Positions 35,401 to 46,280 of a stretch of 64,000 nucleotides of DNA are shown in pieces. Positions within the stretch are counted from its first letter, which is position 1. Each line of letters starts with the position of its first letter. This stretch comes from Glebionis coronaria (lineage: Eukaryota > Streptophyta > Magnoliopsida > Asterales > Asteraceae). The position numbers were made by a program, and so were the translations under genes. The DNA is taken from positions 533,560,038-533,624,037 of the forward strand of contig CM046876.1 in NCBI GenBank assembly GCA_025667525.1, written 5' to 3'. The notes beneath the pieces are model-generated. The model did not search any database, had not been told where the DNA came from, and worked only from the letters and a program-made list of their open reading frames with translations.

Positions 35401-36449
35401 AGCTACCAAAGACCGCAGCCGGATTCGACACGATTTGGGTAATCGTCGACCGACTCACCAAATCGGCTCATTTCCTACCCATCAAGGAGACTGATGGAAT
35501 GGATAAGTTAGCAAGGACATACTTGGAGGAAGTAGTCACGAAGCACGGTGTGCCTGTGTCTATAATCTCCGACCGAGACAGCCGATTTACTTCGCAGTTT
35601 TGGAAGTCACTGCAGAAAGCATTGGGAACGCAGTTGGATATGAGCACTGCGTATCATCCCCAGACTGACGGTCGAAGTGAACGGACCATTCAAACCTTAG
35701 AAGATATGCTGAGAGCCTGTGTGATTGACTTTGGAAATAGATGGGATAGACACCTACCTTTGGTGGAATTCTCATATAACAATAGTTATCACACTAGCAT
35801 AAAGGCAGCGCCGTTCGAGGCACTGTATGGTAGGAAGTGTCGTTCACCCGTGTGTTGGGCAGAGGTCGGTGAAGCACAACTCACTGGACCTGAGATCATA
35901 CACGAGACTACTGAGAAGATCTTTAAGATTAAGAGCCGTATGCAAGCCGCAAGAGATCGACAGAAGAGTTATGCTGATATGCGACGCAAACCTCTTGAAT
36001 TTGAAGTTGGTGACAAAGTCATGTTGAAGGTCTCACCTTGGAAAGGTGTGATTCGCTTTGGAAAGCGTGGAAAGTTAAACCCTCGTTACATTGGACCCTT
36101 CAAGATTATAGAGAGGATTGGTCCCGTAGCCTATCGTTTGGAATTACCCCAAGAACTTAGCCGAGTGCATAATGTGTTCCACATTTGCAATCTGAAGAAA
36201 TGCTTAGCCGGCGAAGCACTCGTTATCCCTTTGGAGGAGATTCAGCTCGACGACAAACTCAACTTCGTAGAAGAACCCGTAGAAGTCATGGACCGTCAAG
36301 TTAAACAACTCAAGCAAAGCCGTATACCGATTGTGAAAATCCGATGGAACGCGCGTAGAGGTCCAGAATACACGTGGGAACGTGAAGATCAATTCAAGAG
36401 CAAGTATCCTCATCTTTTCGTTAACCAACCTACTACAACAACGTCTTGA
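32425..36449 (+). pseudogene. 5'-truncated gag-pol of gypsy-III (left unit)
   Basis: Begins in the middle of gag (at the codons for [11 protein letters not shown]) directly after copia-B sequence. A TGA at 32727-32729 stands where the right unit has CGA (Arg) in the first Cys/His motif. From 33057 the frame is open to the normal stop at 36449 and contains protease (DSGADRSF), RT, RNase H, integrase and chromodomain. Amino-acid differences from the right unit include Ser for Tyr after GDKRKW, Val for Ala in CAEA(V/A)VQ, Thr for Ile in TP(T/I)ALD, Asn for Thr in KSV(N/T)TD, and Arg for the usual Gln in HPQTDG(R/Q)SER. Lacking its own 5' LTR, it can hardly be mobile. Confidence 0.93.
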
Positions 36450-36601
36450 TTTCGTGACGAAATCTCTAAAACATGGGAATACTGTGACATTCGTCAAATT
36501 TCCATCATTTATTATTCATGTAGTACGAGCATTTTAACTGTTATTCGACTAGTTGTCGTCATGAACATGTTAATTGTTTTGCTTTGCGGACAAAGCTCTT
36601 T

Positions 36602-36615
36602 TTAGGGAGAGCATA
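36602..36615 (+). other. Polypurine tract before the middle LTR
   Basis: TTAGGGAGAGCATA immediately precedes the LTR start TGTAACATC; the same tract stands at 46267-46280. Confidence 0.75.
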
Positions 36616-39600
36616 TGTAACATCTCTATGTTTCGCGATTTTTAAGTCGAGTGCAATACGCAAGTTGTGAGCGTGTTATGTTGTGCCGTACGTTTTATTT
36701 GTTCTAGTTATTAAGATTTGATAACGTCTCGCACAATTGTCTTTTGTTTTGGGATCGTACGCTAAACGGTTTTGCTGTCGTGTTATGTCAGTCGCGTCTA
36801 AACCTAAACATATTGAACCCGAGCCGAGTTTATCACTATCACAGCATGTGTATATAACTGAATATTTAAACCTTCAATTTCATTGCCAAGCTTGTCATAC
36901 AAGGGTCCCAAATCAGTCACAAGTCTACATTACACTTATAAACTTTATAGTTATTTGCCCCACTAAAGGACAACACATTTGCCTAGTTTACCCCTTTTGG
37001 GCATATCACAAGCAAACATTTCCAGATTTACACTAACCCTAGGCTAATTATACAAGCTTATATACAAGTCCAAAGTAATGTCCAATGTCCAAATACAAGT
37101 TATCACAAGTTATCACAGTCCAAAAATACAAACATCAAAATCTGCACAAGTCTTCACAATACAACTCCTGGGTAGAAGTTTTGGTCCAACCAACCTACAC
37201 GTCTCGTCCGAACCTGCACAACCAAGGGTCTTCATTCTGTCCGAACCTGCAAAAACCGAACGTAGCATCCCCATTGTGAGTCTTTTGTCCTTTCGTCTTA
37301 CTTTCGAAGTCTAGATGTGCTTGTTGTGTACGAACCTACGAATAAACGAAACCGTGGTTAGTCATTGAAATGAACTTATACTTTTAACCAAAAACTGAAA
37401 ATTTCTAAACTTTTAAATACAAACATGTTTATGTTATCATTTTGCTGTCAACCAAACCGAGACCCATTTTAGACCAAACCAAGACCCGATTGAGACCAAA
37501 CCAAGACTTGATTTTGAAACCAAACCGAGACCCAACTTAGAACCAAACCGAGACCATGTCCAACCAAATCAAGACTTCAATCATGAACCAAACCGAGACC
37601 CATGTTTAACCAAACCGAGACCCAATCAAGGACCAAACCGAGCATCAAAACAAACCAACCAAAGTTCTATTTTCTGCCAAATTATTTACCATTCTTACCA
37701 ACCAATCCAAAATCTTAATCAAGCTTTCTTTTACAGAAAACCTTAACCATGCCGCGAGTATATAGAAACCCCCAATCGAAACCCTAATCATGTAACACCT
37801 TTTTAAACATCTAATTTACATTGCCACATTTCAGAAACATTATATAGACACGAGTAACATTCGAATATGTAAAAACCCCCAAATTTTTATAAAACCCTAG
37901 ATTTACTTTTTATTAATTAAAATGCTAATTAAACCTAATCTAAACCCAAACCCCTTAATTAATTTAATTGAAAGTGAATTATACAAAAACCCCCAAATTA
38001 ACCGAAACCCTAATTTTTATAAATCGACCTTATATTAAAATTAGTTTGATTTTATGAATGAAAACACCAATTAATTATGTTTTAAACCGATTTTGATGAA
38101 AACCCCCAAATATTTCAAAACCCTAATTTTATTTATATTTTAATCCGAGAATCATATGATTCACAACGAGTATTTACGAATCAATTGAACCCACTGATAT
38201 ATATTAAATCGAAAATCAATTAAAAGCTTTTAAAAGAAATAAAGGAGAATGAACTTATCTTTGATTTGGTTATGGATTCACGAACCGCAAGGAAGAACAC
38301 CATCAGAAAAACCCAAATGGTTTGATGTGGGGATTAACCCACATCTCACGTGATATAGAACCTCAGACCACCCATATTTAATTTTATAACACAAACTGAT
38401 TAGATGATAACCCTAAAAATGGATAGAACCGATCTAGGTTTAGAGAGAGAGAGTTGTTGGGACGGTGGAGGTGATATCGAGAGAGGAGAGAGAGAGTTAT
38501 CTCTCAGTCATGGGAAGTTGTGTGTGATAAACACACATACATACTCCTCTCGTCCTTGTTTAATCCGCCAAGCGGGCCGGGCCGGGTCTATTGACCATGG
38601 GCCGGTTGTGGTGTAATGTTTTGGACCCAGTTTGGGCCTCATGAGTTTATTTGGTTTAAGTAAAGCCCAAAAACGAATTTTGGTAAATTTAAGTTATGTT
38701 TTGACCCGTAAAACCCGACCCGTTAATAAACCGATTTTATTTAACGTACTTTTCCGTAAAATCGTATTTTTCATAAACGTATGGTTTCGTCAAGCACAAC
38801 TAGGGTGTCGAGTCATTTAACCATACAATTATTCGTATCGTAACTCGATTCTTAAATTAATTAGGTCGCGGCTAGCGTAACCGTACCCTCGAGCTATTTT
38901 ATCTTCGTTCTCTTTGCTGAATTTACGAGGTGAGTTTATAGCCCCATACTTTACTATTTTCACTGCTTTTGGGGTGAGACATTGCTTGATTTTAACGTTT
39001 GAACACAAGTGCATTTACTGATTTATATATTAGTCTAAGTCCCACTAAAAACCCAGTTGCTTTGGCCCGTGAATCGTGAACCGTTAATTACTTTGTGTAA
39101 GCGCGAATGTAATGGATAGATCTATCGGGATTGACGTCCCTGTCTGTCTTGTCCAACAAGGGGACAAGCGGGCACAGTTTCATTTGAATCTGATATAGGA
39201 TGTCGTGGGTTTAGGCATCTAGTTTGGGCTACATTTATATGATTATACTGCCGGTGTTGTTAACGCTTCGGTGTCACGAGCTTAGACTGTAATAAATACT
39301 TTTGGGATGACTTTGTATCTGTTATATTGTCATCACATTTGGGAAAATCTTGTGGTTCATTAAACAATTCAAACTAACTAAACCTATGAACTCACCAACT
39401 TTATGTTGACACTTTAGCAATGTTTTTCTCAGGTATTAAGAAGGAAGATGCTAAATGAGGTCTCATGCATTGCCGTCATTTCTTTGAAACAACGATCATT
39501 TGTACCATTTAAGAAAACTATGTTTTGTAACCGTATTCAGTTTATGCTTCCGCACTTTGTTAAAACAACTTATTTTATTAATTACAAGTGATCTACTTTT

Positions 39601-39707
39601 CCGAACGTCTCATGTAGAGGTCGTTCTTTGTGACTATGTGTGTATGATAATCATGACGTCACCACTCCCTTGTCGCCATTATACTCTGATATTTTGGGAG
39701 TGTGACA
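36616..39707 (+). mobile_element. Middle LTR of the gypsy-III array
   Basis: 3,092 bp from TGTAACATCTC to GGGAGTGTGACA. Six single-base differences from the LTR at 46281-49372 were noted by eye (for example G/A near 36847, A/G near 37193, G/A near 37353 and A/G near 37489). It is followed by a PBS and preceded by a PPT, so it acts as 3' LTR for the left unit and 5' LTR for the right unit. Confidence 0.95.
37446..37650 (+). repeat. ACCAAACCGAGACCC repeats in the gypsy-III LTR
   Basis: About ten degenerate copies of ACCAAACC(G/A)AGACCC at 16-27-bp spacing; the same block is at 47111-47315 in the 3' LTR with one A/G change. Confidence 0.88.
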
Positions 39708-39710
39708 GAT

Positions 39711-39722
39711 TGGTATCAGAGC
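39711..39722 (+). other. Primer-binding site of gypsy-III
   Basis: TGGTATCAGAGC three bases after the LTR end; initiator tRNA-Met type. Confidence 0.93.
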
Positions 39723-40025
39723 ACTAGTTATAGAGAACTAGGTTGCATTAGTAATTCTAGACTATAACTGCTCTATGTTTAATCGATTATCATACATATT
39801 GTAAGTATTAAGTATATGTAGATACATAAGTAATAAATGGGATACATGTGAATTAACAATTACGAGGTATATTTACATGGGTTACATGTGCAACAACAAA
39901 ATCTGAATTATGTTATATGGGATACATGTGGATTCAACAATGATTGCTATGTTATGTTAATGTCCTTTTTACGGACTAATTTTATGAGATATTTACACAC
40001 CTTTATTTTGTTTATGATTACAGCG

Positions 40026-41228
40026 ATGTCTTCATCCGATGAGTCCACGTCTACAGGAGCGTACTACAACCGTAGTTCGCAGTCGACCATCAGTTCATCA
40101 GTAGGACTACCTAGGGGATCGCCGTCAGGATATCCGTGGTACCGGATGGTTTCAGATGATGATGTAGAGAGAGAGGCTGAGGAGGTTCGTCATTCACCGA
40201 TTCGTATTCCTGACGCATCAGCTGACGATGTGCTTAGCCTAGAAGGCGGGGGAGAGGATGACTTAGACACTGACGTGGTGCAGTCACCAGGTCAGGCATC
40301 AGTGACTGGAGATGAGACGGTAGAGGAGACAGAGGATGATGGGATGGAGTTTACAGATGGGGAAGGAGAGCCTATGGAGGTCACAGACACTGAGAACCCT
40401 CCTACTGTATATGCTGCTACTCCTGAGGTTTCCCTAGCACACATCTCCTCATCTTCATCTGAAGACGAAGGAGAAAGGACTGCTACTCCTGCTCCAGCAC
40501 CTGGTACCCTACCTTTCTACTATGTGAGACGACGTCTTCAGGGGAGAGCTGCTCGACCACCACTTTCACCTTACAGACCCCTCATACCTTTCACTGCCAC
40601 TGACAGGCATGCAGCCCGCACACCTGCCAGTTCTGTCCCAGAGACACCATTACTGCTACCACCACCAGAGACTGTACCTGCAGTGTACCAGGAGATGCTT
40701 ACTGACGCTGGTATCTCTACAGGACCGAGAGCTACGACTCCTCTTCCTAGGAGAGCTACGTCGACGGTGGTGATGCTTGGGGCGGCAGATGGTTGTGTGA
40801 CGACACGGTTGAACAGGTTGGAGGATGCTGTAGAGGCTTTAGGTGAAGAGTACAATGAAGTGCAGGATAAGTTAGAGGCACTGGTGAAGAAGAGTCCAGT
40901 CAGGGATGAGACAGTGTTGACAGTATCTGTGACCCGTCTACGAGGACAGCTTCTTACTATTCTTGATCAGATGGAATCCATGCCGAACACTCGTCTTGAG
41001 GAGATTGAGAGCCTGATGACCCGTTGGGGAGTAGAGCCATTGGTGGAGACAGGCGGACTAGAGGCACCAGTGGGTGACCCTGTTGCAGACTTGGATAAGA
41101 GGTTTAGAGCCGCTTGTCATAACACCGATGTTAGGTTGAGAGATTCCCAGGCTCGTGAGCTAGTGGTTGAGAGGAGGTTAGCAGAGTTGGAGAAGGAGCT
41201 TCATCAGCGCCGTGAGGGCACTAGTTAG
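40026..41228 (+). CDS. Accessory ORF upstream of gag in gypsy-III
   Basis: An open frame of 400 codons from the ATG at 40026 (MSSSDES); the frame is open further upstream to 39888, but that extension is hydrophobic and AT-rich, so the internal ATG is preferred. The product has a Ser/Thr-rich start, a strongly acidic middle (about residues 50-150 of this start), a Pro-rich stretch with short Arg patches (about 155-240) and a C-terminal half likely to form coiled coil (LNRLEDAVEALGEEYNEVQD, then RRLAELEKELHQRR at the end). No Gag, zinc-knuckle or enzyme motif. It lies between the PBS and gag-pol, with a 263-bp gap before the gag ATG. I recall similar SSS-start, acidic/Pro-rich, coiled-coil proteins before gag in Asteraceae Ty3 elements, annotated as hypothetical. 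A role in particle assembly, RNA binding or targeting is conceivable but unproven. Confidence 0.75.
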   Translation: MSSSDESTSTGAYYNRSSQSTISSSVGLPRGSPSGYPWYRMVSDDDVEREAEEVRHSPIRIPDASADDVLSLEGGGEDDLDTDVVQSPGQASVTGDETVEETEDDGMEFTDGEGEPMEVTDTENPPTVYAATPEVSLAHISSSSSEDEGERTATPAPAPGTLPFYYVRRRLQGRAARPPLSPYRPLIPFTATDRHAARTPASSVPETPLLLPPPETVPAVYQEMLTDAGISTGPRATTPLPRRATSTVVMLGAADGCVTTRLNRLEDAVEALGEEYNEVQDKLEALVKKSPVRDETVLTVSVTRLRGQLLTILDQMESMPNTRLEEIESLMTRWGVEPLVETGGLEAPVGDPVADLDKRFRAACHNTDVRLRDSQARELVVERRLAELEKELHQRREGTS

Positions 41229-41491
41229 ATTTATTTTGTACCGTCGACCTATCCCTGTATGACCACTAAGCTTTGAAGTTTGTCTTAGCTAGTTGGTATT
41301 TTATTTTCTCTTATTATGTTATGACAAACTATGATGTACTATCAAACGATTCCATGAATGATATTATGAGTTGCAAATTGAGAGATCATTATATATTGTG
41401 TCTTATATCTTGGAGCATTTCATAATTGTGTTGTGTGTGCCTTGCATGTTATGTCTGGCAAAAACTTATTATCCTATTACCTTGTTAGATT

Positions 41492-44400
41492 ATGGCGCCA
41501 GTTAGAAGATCCGAAACGCAGAATCCGCCAGCCGCTACCGGTGGAATTGACACTGCCCTGTTAAGCCAAATGATAGCCGAACGAGTGGCCGAGGCACTCG
41601 CGACCGCTGAAGCAAACCGTACAGCTAGCACACAGGAGGAGACCAACCAAGGAGCTACAAATGCTATTGCACGTACTTGTACCTACAAGGAATTTCGTTC
41701 AGTTACGCAAGTAAGTTTCCGAGGTACTGAAGGAGCAGTAGGATTAACCAGATGGTTTGAGAAGCTAGAATCCCAATTTGGGATTAGCAATGTCGCTGAA
41801 GCCGACAAGGTGAAGTTTGCGTCAAGCACGTTAGTGGATGGTGCTTTGACTTGGTGGAACGTCTATGCTCGTGCAGTGACCATTGACGTTGCCCAAGCGA
41901 CGCCCTGGAGTGAATTTAAAGCTATGTTCGTAAGGAAATACTGTCCCCGAAATGAGGTCAAGCAGATGGAAGTTGAGCTGTGGAACCTAAAGGTCAAGGG
42001 TACTGCTCTTACTGCTTACAATCAGCGCTTTCAGGAGCTGATTTTGTTATGTCCTGAAATGGTGCCCAACGATGACCGATTGTTGGAGCGCTACATTGAA
42101 GGACTACCTTTGAGCATCAAAGGGAACGTGACTTCATCCAAGCCGACTGATTTGCACGAGGCAATCGACATGGCTCAGAGTCTGATGTACCAAGTGGTAC
42201 AGGAGTTGGGAGAAAATACTGGGGATAAAAGAAAGTGGTATGGCAACCACTACAACAACAATACCAACAACAACAACAACCCAAGCAACTACAACCAGAA
42301 CAAGCGTCAAGAAGTAGCAAGAGTGTTCACTGCTGGACAAGGAAATACTGGGAACTACGCTGGGAGACTACCTTTCTGCGGAAAATGTGGTCGACACCAC
42401 GAAGGAGCATGTCCCCCTACGTGCTACAATTGTGGGAAGGCGGGACATAAGGCAAAGGAATGCCGAGCACCACCTCGTTCTACTAGTCAAAGAGGACCTG
42501 GAACGCAGGGCGGCCAAGGAGCAAATATCACTTGCTTCGGATGTGGAGAGAAAGGTCACTACAAGAACAAATGTCCGAGCGGTGGAAACCAAGGTCGTAG
42601 TAACCAGATTCGAGGGAATCAAAATCAGAACCAAGGGAACCAGAAGCAGAATCAAGGGAACCGAGGAGGGAATAACCGAGCCACAACTAGTACTCCTGGA
42701 GGATTCACGGCACCTAGCAAAGTGTATCATCTCTGTGCTGAAGCTGCTGTACAAGACAACAATGTTGTGACTGGTACGTTCCTAGTCAATAACAACTATG
42801 CTTCAGTACTATTTGATTCTGGTGCGGATAGGAGTTTTGTGTCGTCTATATTTAGTGAACGCCTAAATGTTACCCCTATTGCGTTAGACGTTAAGTATAA
42901 TGTAGAATTAGCCGATGGGAAGTCAGTAACCACCGACGTTATACTGAAAGGATGTAGTGTAAGACTACAAGGTCGTTCGTTTAGTATCGACCTACTCCCT
43001 ATAGAATTGGGAAGTTTTGACGTCATCATTGGAATGGATTGGATGTCGAAGCATCACGCAGAGATTGTATGTCATGAGAAGTGTGTCCGTGTTCCTTATG
43101 GAAACGACGTACTCATCATACAAGGCGAAAGAAGTGGTGTGAAGAACGGATCAAGATTGGAAGTCATCTCATGTATCAGGACCCAAAGATACATTGAGAA
43201 GGGATGTCCGGTATTCTTGGTTCAAGTAACACAAAAGGAAGGAGAAGAAGATCGCGAGAAGAAGGTGGAAGATGTACCGATCGTTAGAGACTTTCCGGAC
43301 GTATTCCCAGAGGATTTACCCGGACTACCACCAGCACGGCAAGTGGAGTTTCACATCGAGCTTACACCAGGAGCCGCGCCTGTTGCTAGAGCCCCATACC
43401 GTCTAGCACCGGCCGAGATGACAGAGTTAGCTGAACAGATAAAGGAACTTTCTGACAAAGGTTTCATTAGACCAAGTTCCTCACCCTGGGGAGCGCCGGT
43501 CTTATTTGTCAAAAAGAAAGATGGATCCTTTAGAATGTGTATCGATTACCGAGAATTGAATAAGCTAACTATAAAGAACCGCTACCCATTGCCGAGGATT
43601 GACGATCTTTTCGACCAATTGCAAGGATCTAGCATATACTCGAAGATCGACTTAAGGTCAGGATATCATCAACTAAGGGTTAGAGAGGAAGACGTTCATA
43701 AAACGGCTTTTAGAACCCGGTACGGACACTACGAGTTCCAAGTTATGCCTTTTGGTTTGACAAACGCACCTGCGGTATTCATGGATCTCATGAACCGAGT
43801 TTGCAAACCATACTTGGACAAGTTTGTGATTGTATTTATCGATGACATCCTTATCTATTCTCGTAATGAAGAAGAGCACAAGGAACATTTGAAGACCATA
43901 TTAGAGCTGCTAAGGAAGGAGAAGTTATATGCAAAGTTTTCCAAATGTGAGTTTTGGATAAACACAGTGCAATTCCTTGGGCATGTGATTGACAGCAGTG
44001 GTATTCACGTTGATCCTGCTAAGATCGAGGCTGTGAAGGATTGGGCGACTCCAACAACACCCACGGAGATCCGTCAATTCTTAGGTCTTGCTGATTACTA
44101 TAGGAGATTCATTGAAGGTTTCTCCAAGATAGCTAAACCAATGACGGAATTGACTCAAAAGGATAAGAAGTTTGAGTGGAAGGAGGAGCAAGATTTGGCA
44201 TTCCAGACGTTGAAGCAGATGTTGTGTGAAGCACCGATACTAGCCCTACCTGAGGGTAATGAAGACTTTGTGGTGTATTGTGATGCATCCATAAAAGGGT
44301 TAGGTGCAGTACTGATGCAAAGGACTAAGGTCATAGCTTACGCATCAAGACAACTAAAAGTGCACGAGAAGAACTACACAACTCATGACCTAGAGTTGGG

Positions 44401-46114
44401 AGCAGTGGTGTTTGCCTTGAAGATTTGGAGACACTACCTTTATGGTACTAAGTGTGTTGTATTCACGGACCATAAGAGTCTACAACATATTTTGAATCAA
44501 AAGGAACTCAACATGAGACAACGACGTTGGCTAGAGTTGCTCAGTGATTACGATTGCGAGATCCGTTATCACCCGGGCAAGGCAAATGTCGTGGCCGACG
44601 CTTTGAGTCGAAAGGAGAGAGTTCTTAGGGTGAAGGCGTTAATGATGACCATTGACTTAGACCTTCCATCCTTAATTCTCAAGGCTCAGAAAGAAGCAGT
44701 CGAGGAAGAAATTCTTAAGACTGAAGATGTTGGAGGAATGATAAAGAAGTTGGAAGCACGTTCGGATGGAACGTTATGTCTTGATAATAGGAGTTGGTTA
44801 CCATGCCATGGTGACCTACGATCCTTGATTATGCATGAGTCGCATAAGTCAAAGTACTCCATACATCCGGGATCTGATAAAATGTATCATGATCTGAAGA
44901 TGTTGTATTGGTGGCCGAACATGAAAGCGGATATTGCTACATACGTTAGCAAGTGTTTGACTTGTGCCAAAGTCAAAGCCGAACATATGAAACCATCAGG
45001 ATTATTGGTCCAACCCGAACTGCCAGAATGGAAGTGGGAAAGGATCACTATGGATTTCATTACCAAGCTACCAAAGACCGCAGCCGGATTCGACACGATT
45101 TGGGTAATCGTCGACCGACTCACCAAATCGGCTCATTTCCTACCCATCAAGGAGACTGATGGAATGGATAAGTTAGCAAGGACATACTTGGAGGAAGTAG
45201 TCACGAAGCACGGTGTGCCTGTGTCTATAATCTCCGACCGAGACAGCCGATTTACTTCGCAGTTTTGGAAGTCACTGCAGAAAGCATTGGGAACGCAGTT
45301 GGATATGAGCACTGCGTATCATCCCCAGACTGACGGTCAAAGTGAACGGACCATTCAAACCTTAGAAGATATGCTGAGAGCCTGTGTGATTGACTTTGGA
45401 AATAGATGGGATAGACACCTACCTTTGGTGGAATTCTCATATAACAATAGTTATCACACTAGCATAAAGGCAGCGCCGTTCGAGGCACTGTATGGTAGGA
45501 AGTGTCGTTCACCCGTGTGTTGGGCAGAGGTCGGTGAAGCACAACTCACTGGACCTGAGATCATACACGAGACTACTGAGAAGATCTTTAAGATTAAGAG
45601 CCGTATGCAAGCCGCAAGAGATCGACAGAAGAGTTATGCTGATATGCGACACAAACCTCTTGAATTTGAAGTTGGTGACAAAGTCATGTTGAAGGTCTCA
45701 CCTTGGAAAGGTGTGATTCGCTTTGGAAAGCGTGGAAAGTTAAACCCTCGTTACATTGGACCCTTCAAGATTATAGAGAGGATTGGTCCCGTAGCCTATC
45801 GTTTGGAATTACCCCAAGAACTTAGCCGAGTGCATAATGTGTTCCACATTTGCAATCTGAAGAAATGCTTAGCCGGCGAAGCACTCGTTATCCCTTTGGA
45901 GGAGATTCAGCTCGACGACAAACTCAACTTCGTAGAAGAACCCGTAGAAGTCATGGACCGTCAAGTTAAACAACTCAAGCAAAGCCGTATACCGATTGTG
46001 AAAATCCGATGGAACGCGCGTAGAGGTCCAGAATACACGTGGGAACGTGAAGATCAATTCAAGAGCAAGTATCCTCATCTTTTCGTTAACCAACCTACTA
46101 CAACAACGTCTTGA
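41492..46114 (+). CDS. Intact Gag-Pol polyprotein of gypsy-III (Ty3, chromovirus-like)
   Basis: One frame of 1,540 codons. Gag core at about 55-230 ([35 protein letters not shown]); Asn-rich linker about 250-270; three Cys/His motifs ([12 protein letters not shown] near 296, [14 protein letters not shown] at 311 and [14 protein letters not shown] near 347). Protease DSGAD with Asp442; RT with CIDYRELN and FIDD (Asp784, Asp785); RNase H with [13 protein letters not shown] and [10 protein letters not shown]. Integrase has the H-H-C-C module near 1124-1160 and catalytic Asp near 1187, Asp near 1247 and Glu near 1282 ([25 protein letters not shown]). The C-terminus ([11 protein letters not shown]...[19 protein letters not shown]) is a chromodomain-like fold used by chromoviruses to target chromatin. 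All catalytic residues are present, so the element may be competent. Confidence 0.96.
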   Translation: MAPVRRSETQNPPAATGGIDTALLSQMIAERVAEALATAEANRTASTQEETNQGATNAIARTCTYKEFRSVTQVSFRGTEGAVGLTRWFEKLESQFGISNVAEADKVKFASSTLVDGALTWWNVYARAVTIDVAQATPWSEFKAMFVRKYCPRNEVKQMEVELWNLKVKGTALTAYNQRFQELILLCPEMVPNDDRLLERYIEGLPLSIKGNVTSSKPTDLHEAIDMAQSLMYQVVQELGENTGDKRKWYGNHYNNNTNNNNNPSNYNQNKRQEVARVFTAGQGNTGNYAGRLPFCGKCGRHHEGACPPTCYNCGKAGHKAKECRAPPRSTSQRGPGTQGGQGANITCFGCGEKGHYKNKCPSGGNQGRSNQIRGNQNQNQGNQKQNQGNRGGNNRATTSTPGGFTAPSKVYHLCAEAAVQDNNVVTGTFLVNNNYASVLFDSGADRSFVSSIFSERLNVTPIALDVKYNVELADGKSVTTDVILKGCSVRLQGRSFSIDLLPIELGSFDVIIGMDWMSKHHAEIVCHEKCVRVPYGNDVLIIQGERSGVKNGSRLEVISCIRTQRYIEKGCPVFLVQVTQKEGEEDREKKVEDVPIVRDFPDVFPEDLPGLPPARQVEFHIELTPGAAPVARAPYRLAPAEMTELAEQIKELSDKGFIRPSSSPWGAPVLFVKKKDGSFRMCIDYRELNKLTIKNRYPLPRIDDLFDQLQGSSIYSKIDLRSGYHQLRVREEDVHKTAFRTRYGHYEFQVMPFGLTNAPAVFMDLMNRVCKPYLDKFVIVFIDDILIYSRNEEEHKEHLKTILELLRKEKLYAKFSKCEFWINTVQFLGHVIDSSGIHVDPAKIEAVKDWATPTTPTEIRQFLGLADYYRRFIEGFSKIAKPMTELTQKDKKFEWKEEQDLAFQTLKQMLCEAPILALPEGNEDFVVYCDASIKGLGAVLMQRTKVIAYASRQLKVHEKNYTTHDLELGAVVFALKIWRHYLYGTKCVVFTDHKSLQHILNQKELNMRQRRWLELLSDYDCEIRYHPGKANVVADALSRKERVLRVKALMMTIDLDLPSLILKAQKEAVEEEILKTEDVGGMIKKLEARSDGTLCLDNRSWLPCHGDLRSLIMHESHKSKYSIHPGSDKMYHDLKMLYWWPNMKADIATYVSKCLTCAKVKAEHMKPSGLLVQPELPEWKWERITMDFITKLPKTAAGFDTIWVIVDRLTKSAHFLPIKETDGMDKLARTYLEEVVTKHGVPVSIISDRDSRFTSQFWKSLQKALGTQLDMSTAYHPQTDGQSERTIQTLEDMLRACVIDFGNRWDRHLPLVEFSYNNSYHTSIKAAPFEALYGRKCRSPVCWAEVGEAQLTGPEIIHETTEKIFKIKSRMQAARDRQKSYADMRHKPLEFEVGDKVMLKVSPWKGVIRFGKRGKLNPRYIGPFKIIERIGPVAYRLELPQELSRVHNVFHICNLKKCLAGEALVIPLEEIQLDDKLNFVEEPVEVMDRQVKQLKQSRIPIVKIRWNARRGPEYTWEREDQFKSKYPHLFVNQPTTTTS

Positions 46115-46266
46115 TTTCGTGACGAAATCTCTAAAACATGGGAATACTGTGACATTCGTCAAATTTCCATCATTTATTATTCATGTAGTACGAGCATTTT
46201 AACTGTTATTCGACTAGTTGTCGTCATGAACATGTTAATTGTTTTGCTTTGCGGACAAAGCTCTTT

Positions 46267-46280
46267 TTAGGGAGAGCATA
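46267..46280 (+). other. Polypurine tract of the right gypsy-III unit
   Basis: TTAGGGAGAGCATA directly before the 3' LTR, identical to the tract at 36602. Confidence 0.75.
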
